The position numbers were made by a program, and so were the translations under genes. The notes beneath the pieces were generated by a model that saw only the letters and a list, made by a program, of their open reading frames with translations, ran no database searches and was not told the DNA's origin. 64,000 nt of DNA from Nitrosomonas sp. Nm132 (GTDB lineage Bacteria; Pseudomonadota; Gammaproteobacteria; Burkholderiales; Nitrosomonadaceae), in the NCBI RefSeq assembly GCF_900100485.1, contig NZ_FNDH01000008.1, positions 44,163-108,162 of the forward strand, given 5' to 3'. Positions 37,902 through 46,144 of this stretch are shown here, piece by piece (positions within the stretch are counted from its first letter, which is position 1; each line of letters starts with the position of its first letter).

Positions 37902-37981
37902 GATATGTAATAGTATGAATTTAAGAGTATTATTGCTGTTGCTTGGAATCGACACGATTCTTGGTGTAAATATTTCCGACA

Positions 37982-38019
37982 ACAATAAAAAACGCCCCGA
38001 GGGGCGTTTTTTATTGTTC
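37982..38019. terminator. Perfect 18-bp-stem bidirectional terminator
   Basis: A perfect inverted repeat: AACAATAAAAAACGCCCC (37982-37999) pairs with its exact complement at 38002-38019 around a 2-nt GA loop. The GC-rich core with A and T tracts makes it a strong intrinsic terminator on both strands. It ends the subtilase transcript and insulates the PEP-CTERM promoter immediately downstream. Confidence 0.9.
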
Positions 38020-38045
38020 AAATGAAAAATGAGGCTTCTTAATTC

Positions 38046-39890
38046 TTAATTTTGCACATTAACTGTCTGGCTCGTTTTATTTCCGTCTGAATCAGCCGCT
38101 TCCACCGTTACGGGCAACCAAGAACCTCGCGGCGCACTTCGCCAGGTATCCCAAGTGTAGCTGAGTGAGCTACTATAGCTCACAGCGACTTCACTACCGT
38201 TAATGAGCAAACTGATTCGGGTGATTGCTTGGTCATCGTTCGCTGTTGCACTCACTTTCTGTTTGTGGGAGACTTTCATGCCATCAGCCAAGTTGAAGGA
38301 CGTAATAACTGGTCCGTCCGGATTGTCTTGTGAGGTTGATGACACGGCATTTTTAACGGTTACCGAGACGTTGGTTGAGGTACCTTCATTTCCAGCGGCA
38401 TCATAAGCGCGTGCGGTAAGATTATAGGTGCCATCGGTAAGTTTTGTGGTATCCCATGCAAAGGAATAGGGTGCTTGATTGTCGGTAATGATTTTCTGGC
38501 CATTGACATATAAATCAACCCGGACGACACCTTGGTTGTCGGAATAATTGACATCAATCGCAACGATACCCGATACCTGTTGCCCGCCGGTTGGCGAGGT
38601 AATGCTGATAATCGGTGCTTGGCTATCCACGCTGATCTTCGTCCAGGCGGCCTTAACTGCTTTGGCGGCATCAATACGTCCATAACCGTAGTACTGATCA
38701 TAGCTGATTGTGCCTAGATCAATCGCAGTGGATTTGAGAATTTGATCGATATCTGCAGGCATTAGATTGCTGTTGGCTGACAGCATCAGTGCTGCTGTGG
38801 CGGCAACAATCGGACTGGAAAAGGAAGTGCCCGATACATAGCCGTAACCACCGCCTCGAGTAGTGGTATAAATACTGACACCGGGGGCTGTAAAATCTAC
38901 GAAAGGTCCATAGCTTGACCAGCTGGCGCGTACGTCGCTGCTGCTGGTGGCGGCAATGGCTAGCAATGAGTCGCTGGCTGCATAGTTGAGATAGCCGCCG
39001 GTATTGCCAGCAGAAACGATGACGACCCCACCTTTACTACGCATGTAATTCGCAGCCGATTGCACTGTTAAGCTGCCAGCAGCACCAGAATAACTGATGT
39101 TGGCAACTTTGGCGCCATTATCGGCTGCCCAGCGGATACCGCTTGCCATTGCACTAAAATAGGCATAAGCATTGGCATCTGCGATACGTATCGGCATGAT
39201 TGAAGCGCTCCAGGCTACGCCTGCGCTACCTGTGCCATTATTGGCCGAGGCTGCTGCAACCCCGGCAGTTTTGGTGCCATGGCCATGTACATCAGTAGTA
39301 TCAGCATTGTTGTTGTAGATATTCCATCCGGGTACCATATTGGCGGCCAGATCAGGGTGGTTGCTGTCTACTCCGGTATCGAGTATAGCGATGGTGATTC
39401 CATCTGCGTTGGAAATATCCCAAGCAGTGGGAGCGCCAATTTTTGGCAGCGCCCAACTGCTGCTGAATGTAGGATCTGTTACGGTCTGATCGGCAGCAAC
39501 CAGCATATCCAGTTCAACATTCTTAAATCTCCGATCCTTCTTGAGTTTGTTAAGGACTTTGACTTCATCAACACCATCTGGCAGATCATATATGAGAACG
39601 TTCAGTCCTTCTAGCCGATGTTTGGCTTTGATTCCGCCATGTGGCTTGAATGCATTGTCGGATTCCTGCTCGGGTAGGCCCGCGCGAGGCAGCACCAATA
39701 AACGTCCCTTTGCCCAGCTAGTTACAGGTTCGGTGTCGACTGTTTGAGCTGCAACTGATTTTTTTTCTTCGATTACTTCTGCATGACCTATATCGATAAA
39801 GCTTGCTAGAAGAAGGGCAGTTAAGATGATTGATCGAGTAATGAAAGAAATGCTGCCGGGAGTGTAGCGATGATTTTCAGGATTCTGCAT
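38046..39890 (-). CDS. Secreted subtilisin-like serine peptidase (S8) with C-terminal Ig-like domains
   Basis: A 614-aa exported protease. An N-terminal signal segment (about 18-38) is followed by an inhibitor-like propeptide (about 60-130), then the S8 domain. The catalytic triad is visible: Asp in AILDTGVDSNHPD, His in VHGHGTKTAGV, Ser in SGTSFSSPIVAA; the oxyanion Asn lies in VSAGNTGG. After about residue 420 come two Ig-like (Big-type) repeats, each with YVNGQ/LINGS and YTWDT/FAWDT patterns. There is no PEP-CTERM tail. AAGGAG precedes the ATG. It neighbours the PEP-CTERM gene but is separated by a strong terminator. Confidence 0.93.
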   Translation of the reverse strand: MQNPENHRYTPGSISFITRSIILTALLLASFIDIGHAEVIEEKKSVAAQTVDTEPVTSWAKGRLLVLPRAGLPEQESDNAFKPHGGIKAKHRLEGLNVLIYDLPDGVDEVKVLNKLKKDRRFKNVELDMLVAADQTVTDPTFSSSWALPKIGAPTAWDISNADGITIAILDTGVDSNHPDLAANMVPGWNIYNNNADTTDVHGHGTKTAGVAAASANNGTGSAGVAWSASIMPIRIADANAYAYFSAMASGIRWAADNGAKVANISYSGAAGSLTVQSAANYMRSKGGVVIVSAGNTGGYLNYAASDSLLAIAATSSSDVRASWSSYGPFVDFTAPGVSIYTTTRGGGYGYVSGTSFSSPIVAATAALMLSANSNLMPADIDQILKSTAIDLGTISYDQYYGYGRIDAAKAVKAAWTKISVDSQAPIISITSPTGGQQVSGIVAIDVNYSDNQGVVRVDLYVNGQKIITDNQAPYSFAWDTTKLTDGTYNLTARAYDAAGNEGTSTNVSVTVKNAVSSTSQDNPDGPVITSFNLADGMKVSHKQKVSATANDDQAITRISLLINGSEVAVSYSSSLSYTWDTWRSAPRGSWLPVTVEAADSDGNKTSQTVNVQN

Positions 39891-40278
39891 AGAGATGCTC
39901 CTTGATGGTCAAAATAAAATCAAAATACTGACTCAGGTAACGGAGTAAGCGCTTAATTAAAGAGAAGTGATGCCGTTCTCAAAATTTTGGTAGCCTCACT
40001 ATCTTTATTTATATAAAGACTGGAAGCTTGGAGTTGCTACCTCGCGATGGGTTAGCCTTTGTCGGTTACTACTGAATTACGGTAGCAATCCGTTGAACTT
40101 TAGTTCTGGTATTTGGCTGAGAAACTCTTTGTTGAATGAGGGGGTGTTAATAGCTGTGCCCATTTTGAACATGACTAAATTAATTAAGAGAAGGTGAGAG
40201 GGCTGCCGGCGAGGATGTTGTCGCGATTACATAATTATGGCAAGATGGCCTGCTCACAAATAAAAACGAATGTAAAAA
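39891..40278. other. Divergent intergenic region between the subtilase and mlaA
   Basis: A 388-bp gap between divergent genes. It must contain promoters for both, but no strong -35/-10 pair stood out. No RNA gene, riboswitch or sizeable inverted repeat was recognised. No sigma-54-type GG-N10-GC match was found toward the subtilase. Confidence 0.4.
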
Positions 40279-41076
40279 ATGACCTTGTATCGTTATAAAT
40301 TTCTGGTTTTGATGTTATTGGGGTATATGCTGATTGGGTGCGCCTCGGTTGAGAATAATAAACGAGATCCACTGGAATCAATGAACCGGGCAGTATTTGC
40401 ATTTAATGAAAAGTTTGAAGAAATTATATTCGATCCCGTTGCACGAGGTTATCGAGCAGTTACTCCAGATCCTCTTGAGATGATTATCGGGAATGTTTTT
40501 TCAAATTTCAGCGATGTGGTGATTACAGCCAATGCGTTACTACAATTGAAGTTTGATACTGCGGCAGCCAGTGCAGCTCGGGTACTGGTCAACACAACAT
40601 TCGGTGTATTTGGAATCATAGATATCGCCAGCGACATTAGTGCAGTCAGTGATATTAATATTAATAAGCGTAATGAGGATTTTGGTCAGACGCTCGGTCG
40701 TTACGGAATTGGACCTGGTCCTTATCTCGTATTGCCTTTCTTAGGTCCCAGTTCAATACGTGATACTGTGGGAATTGCAGTGGATAGTTCTTTTTTTCAT
40801 CCGATTTGGTCGATATACCCTGACTTTGATTTTCTGACCGTTCGTTTCCCAACTTCGATGGGATGGGCTGTTGATGCGCGTGCTCAGATGCTGGACACGG
40901 ATAAAACCCTTGAAGAAGCAGCGCTAGATAAATATGAGTTTGTACGCGACGCCTATCTGCAACGACGGAGAAGTCTGGTCTATGATGGTAATCCACCTCC
41001 AGATGAGAGCTTTGAGGCTAATGAGAATGGAGAGGTTGAGGAGGATGAGAACGGGGAAGGTGAGGTGATCAAATAA
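40279..41076 (+). CDS. mlaA: MlaA/VacJ-family outer-membrane lipoprotein
   Basis: A 265-aa lipoprotein with signal peptide and lipobox LIGC (lipidated Cys at about residue 22). The MlaA domain follows: DPLESMNRAVFAFNEKFEE, NVFSNFSDVVITANALLQLK, TTFGVFGIIDIAS, NEDFGQTLGRYGIGPGPYLVLPFLGPSSIRDTVG. MlaA removes mislocalised phospholipids from the outer leaflet of the outer membrane with the MlaBCDEF system. Here it is alone, not with mlaBCDEF. The tail is unusually acidic (NENGEVEEDENGEGE). Confidence 0.93.
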   Translation: MTLYRYKFLVLMLLGYMLIGCASVENNKRDPLESMNRAVFAFNEKFEEIIFDPVARGYRAVTPDPLEMIIGNVFSNFSDVVITANALLQLKFDTAAASAARVLVNTTFGVFGIIDIASDISAVSDININKRNEDFGQTLGRYGIGPGPYLVLPFLGPSSIRDTVGIAVDSSFFHPIWSIYPDFDFLTVRFPTSMGWAVDARAQMLDTDKTLEEAALDKYEFVRDAYLQRRRSLVYDGNPPPDESFEANENGEVEEDENGEGEVIK

Positions 41077-41145
41077 TTCTCAGCAAAAAAGATGAGTTGG
41101 TGCAAATGGAGAATTGTTTGTGAGATTATGTTCAGAGTAATAAAC

Positions 41146-41172
41146 GGTAGGATGCGATATATGCATCCTACC
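41146..41172. terminator. Hairpin terminator between mlaA and htpX
   Basis: A perfect 10-bp stem GGTAGGATGC (41146-41155) with GCATCCTACC (41163-41172), loop of 7 nt. It lies between convergent genes. The flanking T and A tracts are weak, so efficiency is uncertain. Confidence 0.55.
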
Positions 41173-41180
41173 TTGTAGCT

Positions 41181-42065
41181 TTAATGTGTTGCTTCACGTA
41201 ATGCCGCAATTCGCTCCTCCAGTGGAGGATGTGACATAAATAGGCGGCCAATTTGACTTTTCCGACCTGAGATCCCGAATGCTGCCATTTTGTCTGGTAA
41301 ATGAGAGGGTTCATACTGCTGTTTCAAGCGCTCCAGTGCGGCAATCATTTTGTTGCGTCCGACCAACTTTGCGCTCCCTGCATCTGCACGAAATTCACGC
41401 TGTCTGCTAAACCACATTACGATGATGCTCGCTAGAATACCCAGCATGATTTCTGCAATGATACTCGTGATCATGTACGCGGGTCCGTGTTCTTCTTCTG
41501 TTTTGAAGACAATGCGATCTACTGCATGACCAATAATTCGAGACAAGAAAATTACAAAGGTATTTACCACTCCTTGAATTAGAGCAAGCGTTACCATATC
41601 CCCATTGGCTATGTGGCTTACTTCGTGTGCAAGAACGGCTTCGATTTCGTCTTGTTGCATCTTTTGCAGCAACCCCGTGCTCACTGCCACCAGCGCCTCA
41701 TTTCGATTCATGCCAGTAGCAAAAGCATTGACATCAGGTGAATCATAGATGGCTATTTCCGGCATGCCGATACCAGAAGCCTTAGCTTGTCGGCGCACAG
41801 TTTCAACTAGCCAGCCTTCCGTGGCATTGGAAGGGATGTCGATAACGATGGCTCCTGTCATATGTTTTGCACTCCATTTAGACATGGCAAGCGAAATGAG
41901 TGAGCCTCCAAAGCCAATGACTGCTGCAAACACAAGTAAGGAATTGTAATTTAATCCACCGCCTTCTGCATCCAGTATACGATCAATGCCCAATACCCTC
42001 AGTGTGATACTTAGTACCAATAAAATGGCTAGGTTGGTTGCAATGAATAAAAGAATACGTTTCAT
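41181..42065 (-). CDS. htpX: Protease HtpX (M48 family)
   Basis: Inner-membrane zinc endopeptidase for quality control of membrane proteins; 294 aa. Two N-terminal transmembrane helices (about 5-25, 38-58), the zinc motif [13 protein letters not shown] near residue 143, two further helices (about 155-175 and 195-215) and the [13 protein letters not shown] segment with the third ligand. C-terminal [14 protein letters not shown] is typical. Full length. Confidence 0.96.
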   Translation of the reverse strand: MKRILLFIATNLAILLVLSITLRVLGIDRILDAEGGGLNYNSLLVFAAVIGFGGSLISLAMSKWSAKHMTGAIVIDIPSNATEGWLVETVRRQAKASGIGMPEIAIYDSPDVNAFATGMNRNEALVAVSTGLLQKMQQDEIEAVLAHEVSHIANGDMVTLALIQGVVNTFVIFLSRIIGHAVDRIVFKTEEEHGPAYMITSIIAEIMLGILASIIVMWFSRQREFRADAGSAKLVGRNKMIAALERLKQQYEPSHLPDKMAAFGISGRKSQIGRLFMSHPPLEERIAALREATH

Positions 42066-42303
42066 AAATAGCTACCTATCAGGTTTTGTTAACGAATAAT
42101 TTGAATAACCTACAAGACAATGGTTCAATTTCTACCTGTATAGTTTAAATGGAGACTATATTTTATCAAGCATGGAAAAGGAATGGGAGGCAGTAGCAAT
42201 ATCAAAAATAGCTTCTCGTTGAGGTACAATTAAAAGTTATTTGGTAACATCCAGAGAATAGAATAGGGGCAGAAAATTGGAGTTAGATAAAACAATGAGG
42301 ACA

Positions 42304-42471
42304 ATGAGGAAATTTCAGTGCAAGGTGTGTGGTTTTATTTATGACGAATCAATAGGCGATCCGGAGCATGGCATTCAGGCGGGTACGCGCTGGGAAGATA
42401 TTCCAGAAAGCTGGGTATGCCCTGATTGTGGGGTCGTCAAGGCTGATTTTGAAATGGTAGAAATCATATGA
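42304..42471 (+). CDS. Rubredoxin
   Basis: A 55-aa electron carrier with the two iron-binding CxxC pairs: CKVCGFIYDE and CPDCGVVKADFE, with GIQAGTRWEDIPESWVC between. Start at MRKFQC fits the classic length; in-frame ATG at 42295 and TTG at 42277 would add a few residues. It overlaps the reductase gene by 4 bp (ATGA), so the two proteins are probably made in step and act together. Confidence 0.93.
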   Translation: MRKFQCKVCGFIYDESIGDPEHGIQAGTRWEDIPESWVCPDCGVVKADFEMVEII

Positions 42472-43622
42472 ATCAGCAATCAGTCGTGATCATCGGTAGT
42501 GGTCTGGCAGGTTACGCGGTAGCAAGAGAGCTGCGCAAACTGAATGCAGAAATTCCAATTACTATGTTATCTGCCGATCATGGAGGGTTTTATTCCAAGC
42601 CGATGTTGTCCAACGCGCTGGCGACAGGTAAAACACCTGCATCGCTCTTGAACTCGGATGTAGTACAGATGTCCAGTCAGCTAAATATAACGATACGGCC
42701 GTATACTCGCGTCAATACCATTGATCAATCCGGCGGTGCCGTGTTCCTTGAAAATGGAGAGAATTTGTCTTATGGCCGGCTTGTGCTGGCTGTGGGGGCT
42801 GATCCGATCCGCTTGCCGTTGTCAGGTGACGCGGTAGATGAAGTTTTATCTGTGAATGATTTCGATGATTACCGCCGCTTCCGTGATGCGCTGGATGGTA
42901 AAAAAGAAATTGCAATTTTAGGTGCAGGATTGATCGGCTGTGAATTTGCCAATGATCTTGCTGTGGCTGGTTATCAGGTGCATGTAATTGATATCAATTC
43001 GCGACCTCTAGGTAGATTACTTCCCGAGGAGGGAGGGAAGTTTCTACAGGATAAGCTAACAGCGGTAGGGATTAGGTTTCATTTAAGTACCAAGATACAG
43101 CGAATTGAACGAACCGGAAGTGGTTATCGTTTGGTCTTTGATGAAAATCGAACAGTCGAAGCGGATCTTGTCTTGTCAGCAGTAGGTCTGCGTTCACGTA
43201 CAAAGCTGGCCGAAGCGGCGGGCATTCATGTTAATCGTGGTGTGATAACGAATCGATATTTACAGACTCAGAATACAAATATCTTCGCACTGGGTGACTG
43301 TGCTGAGGTAGAAGGTAAGGTATTGCCATTCGTGATGCCTATTACTCACGCAGCTCGCGCCTTGGCAGCAACTGTGACAGGTACTCCAACAGCTGTTCAC
43401 TATCCTCCTATGCCAGTATTGGTTAAAACACCGGCCTGTCCCTCCGTGGTATCCCCGCCAGATCCTGCTGTGATAGGCGAGTGGCAGATTGAGGCCAATC
43501 AAGATGGTATTAAAGCTTTATTTCAGGATATGACAGGCAATCTTCATGGTTTTGCTTTATTGGGTGCAGCAACAAAGGAGAAAAACGCAATTACTTCTCG
43601 ATTATTACCTGTGCTAGCGTGA
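42468..43622 (+). CDS. FAD-dependent oxidoreductase, probable rubredoxin reductase
   Basis: A 384-aa flavoprotein of the pyridine nucleotide-disulfide oxidoreductase class without the redox disulfide. FAD motif VVIIGSGLAGYAVAREL at the N-terminus, NAD(P)H motif AILGAGLIGCEFANDLAVAG near residue 147, and the second FAD contact NIFALGDCAEVEGKVLPFV near residue 280. Translational coupling to rubredoxin makes NAD(P)H:rubredoxin reductase the best call. The pair may feed electrons to oxygen or peroxide detoxification; no alkane hydroxylase is nearby. Confidence 0.9.
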   Translation: MNQQSVVIIGSGLAGYAVARELRKLNAEIPITMLSADHGGFYSKPMLSNALATGKTPASLLNSDVVQMSSQLNITIRPYTRVNTIDQSGGAVFLENGENLSYGRLVLAVGADPIRLPLSGDAVDEVLSVNDFDDYRRFRDALDGKKEIAILGAGLIGCEFANDLAVAGYQVHVIDINSRPLGRLLPEEGGKFLQDKLTAVGIRFHLSTKIQRIERTGSGYRLVFDENRTVEADLVLSAVGLRSRTKLAEAAGIHVNRGVITNRYLQTQNTNIFALGDCAEVEGKVLPFVMPITHAARALAATVTGTPTAVHYPPMPVLVKTPACPSVVSPPDPAVIGEWQIEANQDGIKALFQDMTGNLHGFALLGAATKEKNAITSRLLPVLA

Positions 43623-43868
43623 GCTTGGCCATTATCGTAACAGATTCAAGTAGTGAATTTTGTAAGAGCAACTACTGGGTTTTGTTTTGGATAGGGAGAA
43701 AATAAAAATACCTGCCATACATCAATTACTTGACTAGAACCGAACGCATCCCGTGAAATAGCTTGCGCATTAGCTATTTGTGGCTGATAGTATTAGGAGG
43801 TTAAGCTGAATATGCTTTTAGGGATTCTTCATATTTGAAATTTGCGTTCGGTACGTATTAATTGACAG

Positions 43869-44480
43869 CTAATAAAAAGATGGCAATGACACTCCCATCC
43901 ATATAAGTGCAAGAACCACAAGTGTTATTCCTATACCGATAGTGCCAACTATCATACCTACAATAATAGTTAATCCATCTTTATTAAGTAAACCTAGTGA
44001 CATGATAAGAATTCCCCACCCAGGAGGGAAATTTGCCAAAGGAATGGGAAGAGCGATAGAAATGGTAAATATAAAGGAGAATATACCTATGATTCGTTCC
44101 CAGGCATGTACGCTGATATAGGTAAGTCTTGGATGCAGATAACTTTCAATCTTACGTAGCCACGGTGTTGCTTTTTCAATTAATTTTTCCAGATTTTTTT
44201 TGTTAATCTCCTTTTTACTTATCCATTCAGGCAGCCAAGGGGATTTCATTCCCCACATCATTTGTACTGAGAAAATAAAAAGTGGAATAGAAAAAAAAGT
44301 AGTATAGCCAGGTGGGACAGGAATAGGAAGGCAAATGGGTGAAGCGGCAATGGCAAGTAAAATACCAAATCCTCTCTCACGGAGAGAATTTTTGATTTCA
44401 CCGATGCTCATTTTGTCATTAGTAGTTTGTACGACTACTAACTGGAGCAATTCAGATGTGTTGCGTTCTTTGTTCTCCAT
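43869..44480 (-). CDS. exoD: ExoD-family exopolysaccharide synthesis membrane protein
   Basis: A 203-aa membrane protein of the ExoD family: SIGEIKNSLRERGFGILLAIAASPICLPIPVPPGYTTFFSIPLFIFSVQMMWG in the N-terminal half and ALPIPLANFPPGWGILIMSLGLLNKDGL in the C-terminal half, an internal repeat of a hydrophobic PIP-containing pattern. About four to five transmembrane helices. Named for a Rhizobium EPS and symbiosis gene of unclear mechanism. It sits just before the EPS locus, on the opposite strand. Confidence 0.88.
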   Translation of the reverse strand: MENKERNTSELLQLVVVQTTNDKMSIGEIKNSLRERGFGILLAIAASPICLPIPVPPGYTTFFSIPLFIFSVQMMWGMKSPWLPEWISKKEINKKNLEKLIEKATPWLRKIESYLHPRLTYISVHAWERIIGIFSFIFTISIALPIPLANFPPGWGILIMSLGLLNKDGLTIIVGMIVGTIGIGITLVVLALIWMGVSLPSFY

Positions 44481-45463
44481 TAATGTTTCCTTATGATGAA
44501 ACCAGGGTAATTTTATATAGATAAGCGATGTTGCAGGAAGGATTTTAGTATTTTCCGTAAAGCAAATAGGCTTGAGTAGGTAACCGATTCCCTAATTCGG
44601 TTATAACCCGCTTTATAAACAATAGGTATTCAAAGACAGAAGAAGGAATTTTTCTTCCAGGAAAGTGAAGAAGGGCGCCATAAACCTCTTCGGATTGGTT
44701 TCATGTTGAAAGAGAGAGGCTCAGAATGTACTTCTTGCGCAAGCATCTGGTATAGTTAAAAAAGCATAGTTGTGATAAATGATAGGCTTAATCCGAATAT
44801 TTCATAAATTCGCGTGATGATCACGCAGGATTTTGATTAATAGGGAAGTTTTGAGAAGGAGGGGTGTAGTGATTCATACACCCGACTGAGCAAAATCTTT
44901 CTTATTAATCAAAAGGCAAGTGAGGGCACGTGCCAATTTATGAAATATTCGGGTTAAGCTCAATTATTCTGTGTAGAGTAGACTTCGATACTATCCAGGT
45001 TCGCTAAGCCTAAACGATGCCTATGTTTTTACAACATCTAATTTATTTGGATGACAATGTTTCCGCAGAAGATAGATGATTGCTTTCATAATCCCCTGAA
45101 ATTCATGGAAAGATAGGAAAAATACATCGGATCAGAGAAGAAACATGAGAGGTAACTCAAATCTACTAGGCGATGAGACAAAAATTGCTCATTATGTTAT
45201 TACCGACGTATATAGCATTTAAGTGTTTTTTTCAATATTCTCTTGAATTTTATTGAATGCGAAATAGTGTTTGTGTTTGATTTAAATGTATATAAAAAAT
45301 TTTGAAGAATATCCTGTAGATGGAAAAAGCATTAATACTTATTTCTTTAAATACTTCCGTATATATGCTTAATTTATAAGATATGAATTTAATTTTATAT
45401 ATTAATATTCGATAAAATTTTGTATATCTGCATGTCTTTAATTTTTTAGAACGAGGAATTCAA
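44481..45463. other. Long AT-rich intergenic region upstream of the EPS operon
   Basis: 983 bp without a credible gene. It becomes very AT-rich over the last 250 bp before the EPS operon, which probably holds the operon promoter(s), though no single clear one can be chosen. It contains the 174-bp palindromic element at 44786-44959 and a small hairpin at 44581-44603 (TAACCGA/TCGGTTA). No sigma-54-like site was found near 45464. Confidence 0.5.
44786..44959. repeat. 174-bp near-palindromic MITE-like element
   Basis: The whole element is an imperfect inverted repeat symmetric about 44872/44873. Outer arms: GCTTAATCCGAATATTTCAT at the left end, and the right end reads the same on the other strand with one change. 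Inner pairing includes TTTTGATTAATA and a final GGGTGTA (44862-44868) / TACACCC (44877-44883) stem with an 8-nt loop. It codes for nothing. TTAA occurs at both ends, possibly as a target-site duplication or part of the terminal repeat. Best explained as a transposase-less miniature element. Confidence 0.75.
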
Positions 45464-46090
45464 GTGAATACTCTGCATACTTGTATTGTGAGTTGGTTAG
45501 CTAGTTTTTTGGGGTTACTTTCGATACTTATACTTACTGGCTGTACTACCTACCCACTTCTCAGTACTCAAGGAGAGAAGGTGCCTCATGATTATCTGAT
45601 AGGACCAGGTGATACCTTGGATATTATCGTATGGCGTAATCCTGAAATTTCTATGTCTATTCCAGTTCGCCCTGATGGGAAAATTACTACACCATTAGTG
45701 GAAGATTTGCCTGCAAGTGGAAAAACATCCACGCAATTGGCTCGCGATATTGAGGTAACTTTATCTAAATATCTTCAACAGCCTGTTGTAACAGTTGTAA
45801 TAACTGGGTTTGTTGGCCCCTTTAGCGAACAAATTCGAGTGATAGGTGAAGCTGCTAATCCACAATCACTTCCCTATCGTGAACATATGTCGCTAATGGA
45901 TGTTCTCATTGCGGTCGGAGGAATTACCGATTTTGCTGATGGAAACAGGGCCAGAATCATTCGAATGATTGATGGAAAACAGCAACAGTTTAGAGTTCGG
46001 TTAAATGATTTAATCCGGGATGGGGATATCACTGCAAATGTTCCTGTATATCAAGGTGATGTCTTAGTCATACCGGAAAGTTTCTTTTGA
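45464..46090 (+). CDS. XrtA-locus polysaccharide export outer-membrane lipoprotein (Wza/EpsE type)
   Basis: A 208-aa lipoprotein that would form the outer-membrane EPS export channel. Lipobox LTGC at about residue 27; Poly_export domain HDYLIGPGDTLDIIVWRNPEISMSIPVRPDGKITTPLVEDL; SLBB-type domain IRVIGEAANPQSLPYREHMSLMDVLIAVGGITDFA; and C-terminal VYQGDVLVIPESFF. It matches the pattern of TIGR03027, the PEP-CTERM-associated subfamily. It starts at a GTG with GAGGAA at good spacing. First gene of the XrtA EPS operon. Confidence 0.93.
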   Translation: MNTLHTCIVSWLASFLGLLSILILTGCTTYPLLSTQGEKVPHDYLIGPGDTLDIIVWRNPEISMSIPVRPDGKITTPLVEDLPASGKTSTQLARDIEVTLSKYLQQPVVTVVITGFVGPFSEQIRVIGEAANPQSLPYREHMSLMDVLIAVGGITDFADGNRARIIRMIDGKQQQFRVRLNDLIRDGDITANVPVYQGDVLVIPESFF

Positions 46091-46144
46091 TTGCCAAGGA
46101 AATTCTGACTCAATTGAATCGTACAAAATGGAGTGTGATCCAGC

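Noticed and set aside
43756..43779. AAATAGCT/AGCTATTT hairpin between the rubredoxin reductase and exoD
   Set aside because: An 8-bp AT-rich stem with no T-run; too weak to call a terminator, although the position is suitable.
43802..43840. Tiny frame after AGGAGG (MLLGILHI)
   Set aside because: Eight codons only, no family and no conservation evidence.
44481..45463. Possible small genes or RNA genes in the long EPS leader
   Set aside because: No frame with coding character and no recognisable tRNA or riboswitch fold; only the palindromic element was supported.
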